Assembly (NCBI GenBank): GCA_016124755.1
Contig: WGNA01000015.1
Location: 41,435-105,434, forward strand
Length of the DNA stretch: 64,000 nucleotides
Direction of reading: 5' to 3'
Source: Bacteroidota bacterium
GTDB taxonomy: Bacteria > Bacteroidota > Bacteroidia > NS11-12g > UBA9320
Both the position numbers and the translations under genes were made by a program. The notes beneath the pieces were generated by a model, which saw only the letters and a program-made list of their open reading frames with translations, had not been told where the DNA came from and searched no databases. Positions 1 through 8,101 of this stretch are shown here, in pieces (the stretch's first letter is position 1; the number at the start of each line of letters is the position of its first letter).

Positions 1-80
1 GTGGTAATCCGAATGTCTTTCTGAAAAAGATTTTATTAAAGCGACTTTTAACGATGTGGGAGCTTTAACTCACCAACGGA

Positions 81-869
81 TTAAAACAGAAGTTTTTCTT
101 CTAAATGAATGATTTCTCCGAAGAAGAGTTTGGCAGTTTCCTCAAAAGACTGTGTGTAGTCGGAAACATAAAAGTGATTGGTGCCAATGGAAACGGTTTG
201 ATGCGACAGTTCAGAAACGCCGGCCAGATTTTCAGCGATCAATTCCGGCGCATCAAAAAGCAAAACGGATCCTTGATAATACGATTCGATCTGAGGTTTT
301 ATGAGAGGGTAATGCGTGCAACCCAAAATGAGCGCATCAATTTTCCCGAGTTGATCGAGATACGTGTGAATTACTGTTTCGGCGATGGAGTTTTTAATAA
401 AACCCTCTTCGATCATGGGAGCGAGAAGAGGCGTTGCCAGTTCAACTACTTCCAGATCCTCCCGCAGTTTGAGTAATCTCTTTTTATAAATATGGCTTTG
501 TATAGTTCTCCGGGTTCCGATTACTCCAACCTTCTTAATATGAAGGTCAGAAGCAACACATGCAGCCACCGGATCAATCACGTTGAGAACTTCGGTAAAG
601 CCGGGAACTACCGTATCTTTTTGTAAAACCGAAGATGCACTATTACAGGCAACCACTAACCGGGAGCAATTTTGCCCCAACAGAAAGCTGCTGATTTCTT
701 TAATGTAGCCGCGAATGCTGTGAACCGATTTGTCACCGTATGGAAGATGTACGGTATCCCCAAAATAAATGATGGGTTGACCGGGAAGCCTCTTTCTGAT
801 CGCTGAGGCTACGGTCAACCCACCAATACCGGAGTCAAAAACACCAATGGGTCGGGTGTCTCCGGTCAT
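81..869 (-). CDS. murI: Glutamate racemase
   Basis: Converts L-glutamate to D-glutamate for peptidoglycan in the cytoplasm. The 262-aa length is normal for MurI. The N-terminal FDSGIGGLTV motif is at residues 11-20. The two catalytic cysteines are both present, in VACNSAS (Cys75) and LGCTHYP (Cys184). It is last in a minus-strand run behind two OmpH-like genes, 3 bp after the nearer one. The ompH-ompH-murI order is common in Bacteroidota, which supports the call. Start is ATG at 869. Confidence 0.96.
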   Translation of the reverse strand: MTGDTRPIGVFDSGIGGLTVASAIRKRLPGQPIIYFGDTVHLPYGDKSVHSIRGYIKEISSFLLGQNCSRLVVACNSASSVLQKDTVVPGFTEVLNVIDPVAACVASDLHIKKVGVIGTRRTIQSHIYKKRLLKLREDLEVVELATPLLAPMIEEGFIKNSIAETVIHTYLDQLGKIDALILGCTHYPLIKPQIESYYQGSVLLFDAPELIAENLAGVSELSHQTVSIGTNHFYVSDYTQSFEETAKLFFGEIIHLEEKLLF

Positions 870-872
870 AAA

Positions 873-1382
873 TTATTTAACGCCGAGTTTGGCTTTAACA
901 GCGGCTATCAGATCGTGGTTCGGATCGCCATAAATGACACTCAATCCTTCCGACGAATCGAGTACATAGGTATATCCTTTTTCTTTGGCGACTGTTTGAA
1001 TAACGCCTTTCACTTTATCGATGACCGGCTGAATGAGTTCGTCTTGTTTTGCGGAAATTGCCTGTTGTGCTTCTTGTTGAATCTGCTGGTATCGATTCAC
1101 CAGATCCTGATATTCCTGCTGACGAATTTCGAGAATGTCCGGATCGTTTGTCGGATTCATCTTCCAGTAATCCTGTTTGTTTTTCAATTCGGTTTCGATG
1201 GCGGTGAGTTTCTTTTCATAGGAAGCCTGCATAATTTCAAGCTTCGCTTTTATAGAGTCAACTTCCGGAAGGCCTTCCACCAATTTTTGAAAGTCGATGT
1301 GGGCAATTTTCGTTTGAGCTGTGCTGAAACTGCTGAAGGCAATCATCAGCATGGAAAGAATCAATGAATGTTTGAATCTCAT
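873..1382 (-). CDS. OmpH/Skp-family periplasmic chaperone (169 aa)
   Basis: A Skp-like holdase that would escort unfolded outer membrane proteins through the periplasm. A Sec signal peptide (about residues 1-23, ending in STAQ) precedes the short Skp start (KIAHIDFQKLVEGLPE), a long charged Gln/Lys/Glu-rich coiled coil (about 45-125) and the closing segment YVLDSSEGLSVIYGDP. Length and layout fit the family. It lies between a second OmpH-like gene and murI on the same strand, probably in one transcript. Confidence 0.9.
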   Translation of the reverse strand: MRFKHSLILSMLMIAFSSFSTAQTKIAHIDFQKLVEGLPEVDSIKAKLEIMQASYEKKLTAIETELKNKQDYWKMNPTNDPDILEIRQQEYQDLVNRYQQIQQEAQQAISAKQDELIQPVIDKVKGVIQTVAKEKGYTYVLDSSEGLSVIYGDPNHDLIAAVKAKLGVK

Positions 1383-1435
1383 CTTGAATGTTTTGTTATA
1401 AGGGTTGTGGATGGATTTGTCGATCAGTTATACAA

Positions 1436-2044
1436 TCAGTTACCGGGTGGTAAATCGTCGTCAGACGGAGGTGTGTCTCCGTTGGTTTTTTTGTTGTCTC
1501 GAATAGTTGTGATACCCAATTCTTCCAGAACTTCATCGCTCTTATCAAAGCGGTTGTTGCTGAACAGCATTACTAAGTCGCCGGATTTGTCGAAAATGAA
1601 ATCGAGTTTATTTTTATTGGCAATTTTCTGAATGGCTTCATAAACACGATCCTGAATCGGCTTGATGAGTTCTTCCCGCTTTTTAAATAACTCGCCTTCA
1701 AATCCGAATTTATCCTGCTGGTATTTTTTGGCTTCTTTTTCTTTGGTTACGATATCGGCTTCGCGTTGCTTTTGTTGTTCAGAATTTAAGAGGACCTTTT
1801 CAACATTATAGGCCTTGTACATTTTATCAATGTCGTCGTATTTCTTGTCTAATTCTTTCTGCCACGTTTCGGCGAGCTCGTTTATTTTCTTTTGAGCGGA
1901 TTTGTATTCCGGTATCTGATTCAGTATGTAATCCGTATCGACATAGGCGAAGTTCTGGGCTGTTGACTTGCCGATTCCCATCATTGCGAGAAGAATCAAA
2001 ACGATGGCGTTGCGGAAGAAAGTGGTTTTGATGAAGTTTTTCAT
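1436..2044 (-). CDS. OmpH/Skp-family periplasmic chaperone (202 aa)
   Basis: A second Skp-like protein, upstream paralogue of the next gene. It has a signal peptide ending near STAQ (residues 1-29), then FAYVDTDYILNQIPEY, a long coiled coil (about 50-130) and FIFDKSGDLVMLF. Unlike its neighbour it carries a roughly 40-residue hydrophilic, acidic and proline-rich C-terminal tail (DTPPSDDDLPPGN). The tail's role is unknown. Tandem Skp paralogues are common in Bacteroidota, often downstream of bamA, which is not in this window. Confidence 0.9.
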   Translation of the reverse strand: MKNFIKTTFFRNAIVLILLAMMGIGKSTAQNFAYVDTDYILNQIPEYKSAQKKINELAETWQKELDKKYDDIDKMYKAYNVEKVLLNSEQQKQREADIVTKEKEAKKYQQDKFGFEGELFKKREELIKPIQDRVYEAIQKIANKNKLDFIFDKSGDLVMLFSNNRFDKSDEVLEELGITTIRDNKKTNGDTPPSDDDLPPGN

Positions 2045-2261
2045 AGTGCTTTTAATTACGTACGGTTGGGCAACGTGTTACAATAAGCAATCAAATTTTA
2101 CCTGACGAAGTTAATTCACGCATTACCAAATCACCGGCCGTTGAAAGCGCTGCAAACATAATTAAATTTTCAGGTCGGCCTCTTCCGTTGGCCAAATCAA
2201 AGGGTTGTATGGTTCATTGTTCATCGTGGCTTTTAGCATAGACAAACGAACCTTTGATCTG
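2045..2261. other. Intergenic gap, nothing recognised
   Basis: About 217 bp between a lipoprotein gene and the OmpH pair, all on the minus strand. No ORF, strong hairpin or TAnnTTTG box was seen. It presumably holds the promoter of the ompH-ompH-murI run, but nothing specific can be pointed to. Confidence 0.4.
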
Positions 2262-2792
2262 TTAATGTTGAAGTGCGATTCGCTCCGATTCTAAAACATT
2301 GCTTTTGTGTAAAGCCCGGTCCGCAATCTGAATACTGCATTCAATTGTGTCGGGATAAAGATAGTTTTTTGATGCGTCTAGCCGGATGTCGATGGTTCCG
2401 TAAATTTCACGGTTTCTTCCGGTGGGAGTGATGTTCGGAATTCGCTGAAAAAAGATTTCCGGATCTGAAGTGCCCGGCTGGTGTATCGCAATTTTATTCG
2501 AGCCACTCACTTGCCAGACATCTAAAAAGAGGTTGTATTGAAATTCACTGCCGCTGTTAAAAGGAGGAAATGTGTCTGAAGCTTCCAATCCGATATCTCC
2601 GTCTTTGTCTATATAGTCGAAGGACAAAATGAGAAGTGAATCGCTCCCGGCAACACTTTTAATAATTTGTGATCTCAGTTTGCTGATTTCCGGAATTGAG
2701 CTACCGGTTTCGTGGTTGTCTTTACATGCGGAAAGGATCAATGCAATCGCAAGCAAGGTATGGAAGTGATATGGTTTAATTTTGAAGGCCAT
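2262..2792 (-). CDS. Hypothetical lipoprotein (176 aa)
   Basis: Family not recognised. An SPII signal is clear: a basic start (MAFKIKPYHFH), a hydrophobic core and the lipobox LSAC with Cys23. The mature part contains FDYIDKDGDIG, a calcium-loop-like acidic stretch, and otherwise looks like a small beta-sandwich domain. Its ATG at 2792 lies on the same CATG tetranucleotide as the ATG of the divergent LuxE-like gene, so the two coding regions touch or overlap at their 5' ends. The lipobox fixes this start well. Confidence 0.75.
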   Translation of the reverse strand: MAFKIKPYHFHTLLAIALILSACKDNHETGSSIPEISKLRSQIIKSVAGSDSLLILSFDYIDKDGDIGLEASDTFPPFNSGSEFQYNLFLDVWQVSGSNKIAIHQPGTSDPEIFFQRIPNITPTGRNREIYGTIDIRLDASKNYLYPDTIECSIQIADRALHKSNVLESERIALQH

Positions 2793-3765
2793 GCCGGTTC
2801 CTTTTTCGAAAGAGGAAATATTCTCAGTAAAAAAACAAAACTTTAACGAGCTTGCCCTTGAAATCTTTCAATTTCAGGCGAGGGAAAATGAGGTCTATAA
2901 CAGGTTTATTCGTTACACAACCCGAAAGCCGGAGAAAATAAACCGGGTTGAAGATATCCCTTTTTTACCGGTTGAGATTTATAAAAACCACATTGTTAAT
3001 TCAACGGGTGAACCGGTTTCCGATTTGTATTTTGCCAGTAGTGCCACGACCGGACAGAAATCAAGCCGCCACTATTTGTTCGACCGGGATTGGTATGAAT
3101 TGGCTTTTAGAAGCGGGTTTGAAAAATTTTATGGCGATCCGGAAAGCTGGAATATCCTCGCACTGCTGCCGGGTTATATTGAAAATCCCCATTCGTCATT
3201 AATCTCAATGGTTCGAATTCTGGGTGCAGGTGACAACGATTTTTATCTTTCTGATTTTGATGCGTTGTTTCAAAATCTGGAAAACCGAACTCAAGGCAAA
3301 TACCTGTTAATTGGGGTGAGTCATGCGCTGGTGGATTTTGCAGAACGTTTTCAACTCAGTTCCGGAGATAATCTGGTTATTATGGAAACAGGCGGGATGA
3401 AAGGCCGTAAAAAGGAAATTACCCGGGAAGAATTACACCGTCAATTAATGAGCTCTTTCGGCGTTCAGGAAATTCATTCGGAATACGGAATGGCCGAACT
3501 CTTTTCTCAGGCTTACAGTTCCGGAGGAGGATATTTTTCTACTCCGCCGTGGATGAAAGTTTTTATCCGATCTGCTGATGATCCTTTTTCAATGGAGCCT
3601 CCCAATATTCGCGGTGGAATCTGCGTAGCCGATCTGGCGAATGTCGAAACTTGCTCTTTCGTGGCAACTTCAGATATCGGGCGTATGCTTCCGGATAATA
3701 CTTTTGAAGTTCTCGGACGATTCGACCACAGTGAAGTCCGTGGTTGTAACGTAATGATTGCATGA
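2791..3765 (+). CDS. LuxE-like acyl-protein synthetase/acyl-activating enzyme
   Basis: Belongs to the LuxE / phenylacetate-CoA-ligase-like adenylating group, which activates carboxylic acids as acyl-AMP. The Ser/Thr-rich nucleotide loop SSATTGQKSSRH is near residue 85, followed by a SEYGMAELFSQ motif typical of adenylating enzymes and a short C-terminal domain ending GRFDHSEVRGCN. About 324 aa fits LuxE-type proteins. ATG at 2791 is preferred; an in-frame TTG at 2782 is possible. Its stop overlaps the next gene by ATGA, so translation is probably coupled. The substrate cannot be told; surface glycan or lipid modification is a guess. Confidence 0.8.
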   Translation: MPVPFSKEEIFSVKKQNFNELALEIFQFQARENEVYNRFIRYTTRKPEKINRVEDIPFLPVEIYKNHIVNSTGEPVSDLYFASSATTGQKSSRHYLFDRDWYELAFRSGFEKFYGDPESWNILALLPGYIENPHSSLISMVRILGAGDNDFYLSDFDALFQNLENRTQGKYLLIGVSHALVDFAERFQLSSGDNLVIMETGGMKGRKKEITREELHRQLMSSFGVQEIHSEYGMAELFSQAYSSGGGYFSTPPWMKVFIRSADDPFSMEPPNIRGGICVADLANVETCSFVATSDIGRMLPDNTFEVLGRFDHSEVRGCNVMIA

Positions 3766-4604
3766 TTAAACTATTCGGTTCTCTTTCTTTGGTTCTGCTA
3801 ATCTGTTCGTTGACCGGTAACGCTTTCGGTCAGGAGGAAGAACCGTTTACAACCCAGAGGATTTTCATGGAAAAACGCGCTCCGATTTTTATTAATGCAG
3901 GCGTTATTACCCGTTCGTTCAAACCGGCTGAACTTGAGCCCAAACAGCCCGGTGGTGAGATAAACTTTCAAAGATCTGCCGGAATCGGAGTTTATCTCGG
4001 ATTGGAAATGGCCATCAATCAAACTCCGGATTATGATCGAATGGTTACCATCGAATTGGGATTTAACCGCACTCAATACGATCTGGTGGGGAACGGCAAA
4101 TTAAATGCACAGAAATTCAGTCTTGATCACGACATTAATTTCAATTTCCAGATTCCACTGTCGGCCACAGAAGGAGCCATGAAACTCAATTACACCCGGA
4201 GAATTTCGAAACTGTATTTGTTGCGTTTCGGCACCGGATTTAACATTGTTCAGGTTCCGTTGAATTCGCGGGAGGTGAATGCAAGAGTTCAGGTTTTAAA
4301 AGACGGATTGAGCTCGAGCTCGGTTATTTTCAAGAATGATCAGGGATCTTTTCCGAGATTTCAAAACAATTCAGATCAATCCCTTTCAATGGGCTTTTTG
4401 TGTTCGGCAGGTATTGATTTGAAATTGTCGGATTACTCACTTTTAGAACTCCAATTGCGATCTTCCTTTAGTAAATCGAGAGAACTGAAAACCGCGGTGA
4501 CTTCTGATTTCGATTATGCCGGTAATCTCGTTTGCCCGAAAACCTATTTTGCATTCAGTATCGGATGGACCGGCACCCTTAACCACAGATTAGTCAAAAA
4601 ATAA
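3762..4604 (+). CDS. Putative outer-membrane beta-barrel protein (280 aa)
   Basis: No named family recognised. A signal peptide (about residues 1-23, ending NAFGQ) precedes a chain of alternating amphipathic segments with aromatic ends (for example GIGVYLGLEMAI, LYLLRFGTGFNIVQV) as in small porin-like barrels. The C-terminus is not a canonical terminal-Phe strand, so insertion in the outer membrane is inferred. It overlaps the LuxE-like gene by 4 bp (ATGA), so the two are one transcript. It converges on the next gene with only 4 bp between stop codons. Confidence 0.7.
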   Translation: MIKLFGSLSLVLLICSLTGNAFGQEEEPFTTQRIFMEKRAPIFINAGVITRSFKPAELEPKQPGGEINFQRSAGIGVYLGLEMAINQTPDYDRMVTIELGFNRTQYDLVGNGKLNAQKFSLDHDINFNFQIPLSATEGAMKLNYTRRISKLYLLRFGTGFNIVQVPLNSREVNARVQVLKDGLSSSSVIFKNDQGSFPRFQNNSDQSLSMGFLCSAGIDLKLSDYSLLELQLRSSFSKSRELKTAVTSDFDYAGNLVCPKTYFAFSIGWTGTLNHRLVKK

Positions 4605-4608
4605 TATC

Positions 4609-6045
4609 TCATTTCAACGGCTTGGTTGATTGACCGAGTGAAATGTTTTCATCCCCTTTTTTATACGGGAGATAAGTAATAATGAACTGAAACATTTCAT
4701 CGGTTGTACGCATACTTCCCCCTTCATTTTCGTAACGCTCTTTAATTTCCTGCGGTGGGTCGTACGGATTATTCGGGTTCTCCGACGTGTTGTCAAAAGT
4801 CGCTTCTGCAACAATCAGCGTCCCTTTTGGCAGGTGAACCGGATTTTTAAACGTGTAGAAATATTGCCAGCGGAAATCCCAGCGATTGATCCGGATTAAT
4901 GGAATAGTGTCGCCTTGTAGTGTAACTCCGTACGCCAGAAATTTCGATCCGAGCAAATGCATGTGCGGATTGATGGTGAGAACAGATGCATCCCAGTTAA
5001 GTCTGTACTTTGTTGTGCAGGTAATTATAGTATCCGGTGGAATTACAAGAGGAGGTGAAATAGCACTAAGTCCGTTCGTTCCGAGCATAAGTTCCTGTGT
5101 GGGTCTTCCCGGAGGGGATTTGCTGTAAAAAATATTAAAGTGCGAACGGTCCCACATATCTTCCTGAGTGGGAGCATAGTGAAGACTCTGAACAAAAATG
5201 GTTGACTTACGACTCACCGGAAATCCGCCGATTCCCTCCGGATACATGGTTCCTTCCACGCCAGGCAGGTAGTTGATAGCACTTTCGAATTTCTGAACAT
5301 TTCGAAAATCACCATCGTCGTGAGTGAGTTGCATTTCCAGCATTTCCGTATCGTATGTTGATCCATCGGTTTCAACATTTACAACATGCCGGCCGGCAAA
5401 GACATTCTTCTTTCGGTTAAAGTCGTAATTGAGAAGATGTCCGTTTAGGTGGTGAACGATGTTGTGCTCACCGGTTACGAACTCAATGGCTCTGATAAAC
5501 GTGTCACGGTCAATTTCGAACGGAACCTTTACCGATAAAAACAAATCGCGGTTTTTCCCGGGTACAAAAATCGAATCCATATAAATGGTCTTGTCGGGTT
5601 TCCCCAACATAGAAACCGGATTGAATTCGGGAAGTTCCGGCATTTGCGACATGTTGCCTTTTGGCTGATCGCCGTCAATCCATTTAAAGATTTTGTTTTT
5701 TTCTTCCTGAGTAAGGTAGTTCTCCCCGACAAAGTGGGTGTACTCCGGATCGGCAGGCCACGGCGGCATTATACCGTTTGCAATTGCCTTTCGGATCGTT
5801 CTCTTTTTTCTGAGAACTTCCTCATAAGTTGTTAGTGGAAAAGGCCCGATACCTCCTTTGTGATGACACCGAACGCAGTGATCATAAAGTATAGGTGCAA
5901 CATCTTCCGCAAATGTGATCTCCGTGCGATTTTTATTTTGAGTTTTGCCGAGAATTAAATCTCTAACCCAGCCGAAAACAAGTGATGTCATTAATAACGA
6001 CAATCCGAAAAGCAGAAGAAATCTTTGGGTTTTAGGTGAACTCAT
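4609..6045 (-). CDS. Cytochrome c domain fused to PHM-like copper type II monooxygenase
   Basis: An N-terminal membrane anchor or uncleaved signal (about 8-32) is followed by a c-type heme site CVRCH (57-61) and then a peptidylglycine-hydroxylating-monooxygenase-like region. The copper ligands of that family can be matched: a His pair (198-199) and His289 in SLHYAP for CuA, HMH (361-363) and the Met of TTDEM (451) for CuB. The enzyme would oxidise C-H bonds outside the cytoplasm, with the heme perhaps delivering electrons. Substrate unknown. A redoxin-like lipoprotein gene lies 26 bp upstream on the same strand and is probably its partner. Confidence 0.85.
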   Translation of the reverse strand: MSSPKTQRFLLLFGLSLLMTSLVFGWVRDLILGKTQNKNRTEITFAEDVAPILYDHCVRCHHKGGIGPFPLTTYEEVLRKKRTIRKAIANGIMPPWPADPEYTHFVGENYLTQEEKNKIFKWIDGDQPKGNMSQMPELPEFNPVSMLGKPDKTIYMDSIFVPGKNRDLFLSVKVPFEIDRDTFIRAIEFVTGEHNIVHHLNGHLLNYDFNRKKNVFAGRHVVNVETDGSTYDTEMLEMQLTHDDGDFRNVQKFESAINYLPGVEGTMYPEGIGGFPVSRKSTIFVQSLHYAPTQEDMWDRSHFNIFYSKSPPGRPTQELMLGTNGLSAISPPLVIPPDTIITCTTKYRLNWDASVLTINPHMHLLGSKFLAYGVTLQGDTIPLIRINRWDFRWQYFYTFKNPVHLPKGTLIVAEATFDNTSENPNNPYDPPQEIKERYENEGGSMRTTDEMFQFIITYLPYKKGDENISLGQSTKPLK

Positions 6046-6071
6046 TCGGTTGGCAAATTTAGCAGTGCGAT

Positions 6072-6614
6072 TTATTCAATCACGCATCCCACCGCTTCGG
6101 TTTTGGAAATAACAATTGTGCTGTCTTTCGAAAATTGCCGAACTGCATTTTTCAACCAAAACCGATTGGGCTTAATTCTTTTTCGTGCTAAGGTTATGGC
6201 CCAATTATCAAAGGCACCCTGATATTTAATGTTCCCTGAATTATCCAATAAAAAGAATTCGGGCGTGATGGTAGCTTTTAAATTATGCGTTAACTCATAT
6301 TTTTTATCGAGTAAAATCGGAATGTTGAAATGAAAGGAATCTGCAAAATGCCGGAGTTCATTTTTACTATAATGCTCTCCGGGTAAGACAGCATAATATG
6401 CATAATTTGGAAAGTCATTGGCTAATTCTTTAAAATTAAAAGTATAAGCGTGAGATAAAGGGCAATCCGGAGTGATAAACATTAAAACAGTTCCCTTTGA
6501 TTCGGATGACGGAATTTGATGAGAATTTTCTTGTGTGTCTTGTAGAATTATTGATTTCGAACAGGAAGAAAAAAGAATCGCAATTGCAAAAAGGGTTGTT
6601 GAAAACAGTTTCAT
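6072..6614 (-). CDS. Redoxin/thioredoxin-like lipoprotein
   Basis: A thioredoxin-fold AhpC/TSA-type protein tethered by a lipid. ATG at 6614 is chosen because MKLFSTTLF...FSSC is a clean lipoprotein signal; an upstream ATG at 6674 would add 20 non-signal residues and overlap the divergent alkB. The active-site region is TPDCPLSHAY, so only one cysteine of the usual CxxC remains, and a second Cys sits near the end in AVGCVIE. Such proteins are often found beside copper monooxygenase-like cytochromes; a role in copper or heme-site maturation or redox is inferred. Confidence 0.78.
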   Translation of the reverse strand: MKLFSTTLFAIAILFSSCSKSIILQDTQENSHQIPSSESKGTVLMFITPDCPLSHAYTFNFKELANDFPNYAYYAVLPGEHYSKNELRHFADSFHFNIPILLDKKYELTHNLKATITPEFFLLDNSGNIKYQGAFDNWAITLARKRIKPNRFWLKNAVRQFSKDSTIVISKTEAVGCVIE

Positions 6615-6665
6615 CTCAACAAAGTTATAATACTTGCTTAAGGTGCGGGAATCCGGCATATTTGA

Positions 6666-7727
6666 GTGTTGCAAGTTAAAGATCTGAAATATCTCATGGG
6701 CTATTCTCTGCCGGCTTTGGCCATAGCCGGAATGATATTAAAAGGATTTTTTATCTGGTTGTTGCCGGTGTATGCTTTTCTTCTTGTTCCTATTGCTGAA
6801 CAATTGATTCCGCTTAATTCTATAAACCTGAGTACATCTGAAAAACAACGAAAAAGAGTGCATCCGATTTTCGACTGGATGCTCTACCTCAATGTTCCGA
6901 TAATTTTTACATGCATCATTTTAATGTGTTTTCAAATTCGAAATCCCGAGGTAAGTCTGCTCGAAAAAATTGTAATGAATATTTCGGTTGGAGTGGTTCT
7001 GGGTGCAAACGGAATTAATGTAGCACACGAACTCGGTCACCGAAACCGTAAATATGAAAAGTGGCTAGCCGAAATTATACTGGTTCCTGTTTTCTATTCA
7101 CACTTCACAACCGAGCATAACATTGGTCATCATAATTATGTGGGAACTCATCGGGATCCGGCGACAGCCAAACGAAATCAGCATGTTTTTTCCTTTTGGT
7201 GGCAGTCGGTAACCGGTTGTTTTGCCAGTGCAATTCAACACCAATTTAAAATTTCAAAAAAGAAAAATGAGGGTTTTATCTCTCTTAAAAATCCGATTGT
7301 ACGGGGTTGGATTCTTCAAATGATTTATCTGGGATTGATATACCTGTTTTTTGGAACCGAGTCACTTCTTTATTGTATTAATGCCGGAATAATTGGATTT
7401 CTGTTATTAGAGACAATCAATTATATCGAGCATTATGGTTTGAGCAGAAAATTAACCGGGGCAAATACATACGAAAGAATATCTGCTCGTCATTCCTGGA
7501 ATTCGGATCACACATTCGGACGAATTATTTTATACGAACTAACCCGACATTCGGATCATCATTATCACACCGGAAAAAAATATCAGATTCTGGATCATAT
7601 CGATCCGTCACCACAATTGCCTTGTGGCTACCCGGCTGCAATTCTCATTAGTTTTATACCGCCTGTCTGGTATAAAATGGTGCATCCCGTTTTAGATAAA
7701 TTTCAAGCAGATCATGCCGCGATCTGA
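6666..7727 (+). CDS. alkB: Alkane 1-monooxygenase-like di-iron membrane hydroxylase
   Basis: Integral membrane non-heme di-iron hydroxylase that adds oxygen to the terminal carbon of alkanes or related chains. All family His boxes are present: HELGH (121-125), HNIGHHNYVGTHRD (151-164) and HSDHHYH (295-301), plus the AlkB signature NYIEHYGL (252-259). About six hydrophobic segments; 353 aa is slightly short of typical (about 380-400). The start is non-ATG: GTG at 6666 or TTG at 6669, since AlkB proteins usually begin close to the KDLKYL segment; the first ATG (6696) would cut into it. No rubredoxin gene is adjacent. It could use fatty acids or other chains. Confidence 0.88.
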   Translation: MLQVKDLKYLMGYSLPALAIAGMILKGFFIWLLPVYAFLLVPIAEQLIPLNSINLSTSEKQRKRVHPIFDWMLYLNVPIIFTCIILMCFQIRNPEVSLLEKIVMNISVGVVLGANGINVAHELGHRNRKYEKWLAEIILVPVFYSHFTTEHNIGHHNYVGTHRDPATAKRNQHVFSFWWQSVTGCFASAIQHQFKISKKKNEGFISLKNPIVRGWILQMIYLGLIYLFFGTESLLYCINAGIIGFLLLETINYIEHYGLSRKLTGANTYERISARHSWNSDHTFGRIILYELTRHSDHHYHTGKKYQILDHIDPSPQLPCGYPAAILISFIPPVWYKMVHPVLDKFQADHAAI

Positions 7728-7742
7728 AAATAAGAATACCGC

Positions 7743-7949
7743 TCAGTCCTTTTTTTTGCGTGTGCTTATTCCAAACGGTAAATAAAGCGGACAGAAATTC
7801 ATGAATGCTGTTGCCAGAAAAATGGCACCAACAATTAAAAGAACCGTTGCTGTAGTGCCTTCAACTGTTTTGGTGAAATAGAGAATCGAAATTACAACCG
7901 CAACGATAATCCGTACGATGCGATCTGTTGAACCCATGTTTTTAATCAT
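7743..7949 (-). CDS. DUF2892 / YgaP-like small membrane protein
   Basis: 68 residues. The starting pattern MIKNMGSTDRIVRI, two transmembrane helices (about 14-30 and 36-54) and the NFCPLY motif are diagnostic of the DUF2892 family (membrane part of YgaP-type proteins). There is no attached rhodanese domain. The in-frame Met at residue 5 is an alternative start. It converges with alkB, 15 bp apart. Function is unknown; some relatives accompany sulfur metabolism. Confidence 0.85.
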   Translation of the reverse strand: MIKNMGSTDRIVRIIVAVVISILYFTKTVEGTTATVLLIVGAIFLATAFMNFCPLYLPFGISTRKKKD

Positions 7950-8101
7950 AATGATTGCTTTTTAACGACCGATTAAATAAGATCTCAATCATGTCGGTTC
8001 CCAAATCTAATAGCAGAAATTAAAAGCAAATGGTAACCTGAGTAACGAAATGCCTGTTAATGGTGAATTCGTAAATGAATCATACGAAATACTGCGGTTC
8101 G

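Noticed and set aside
6054..6061. TAAATTTG box just upstream of the copper-monooxygenase ATG
   Set aside because: It sits 9 bp from the ATG and the nearest upstream TTG has only 15-bp spacing; the gene is more likely cotranscribed with the redoxin gene.
6620..6627. TAACTTTG box just upstream of the redoxin ATG
   Set aside because: Matches the -7 consensus but would start RNA at the ATG itself, and no TTG is at the -33 position.
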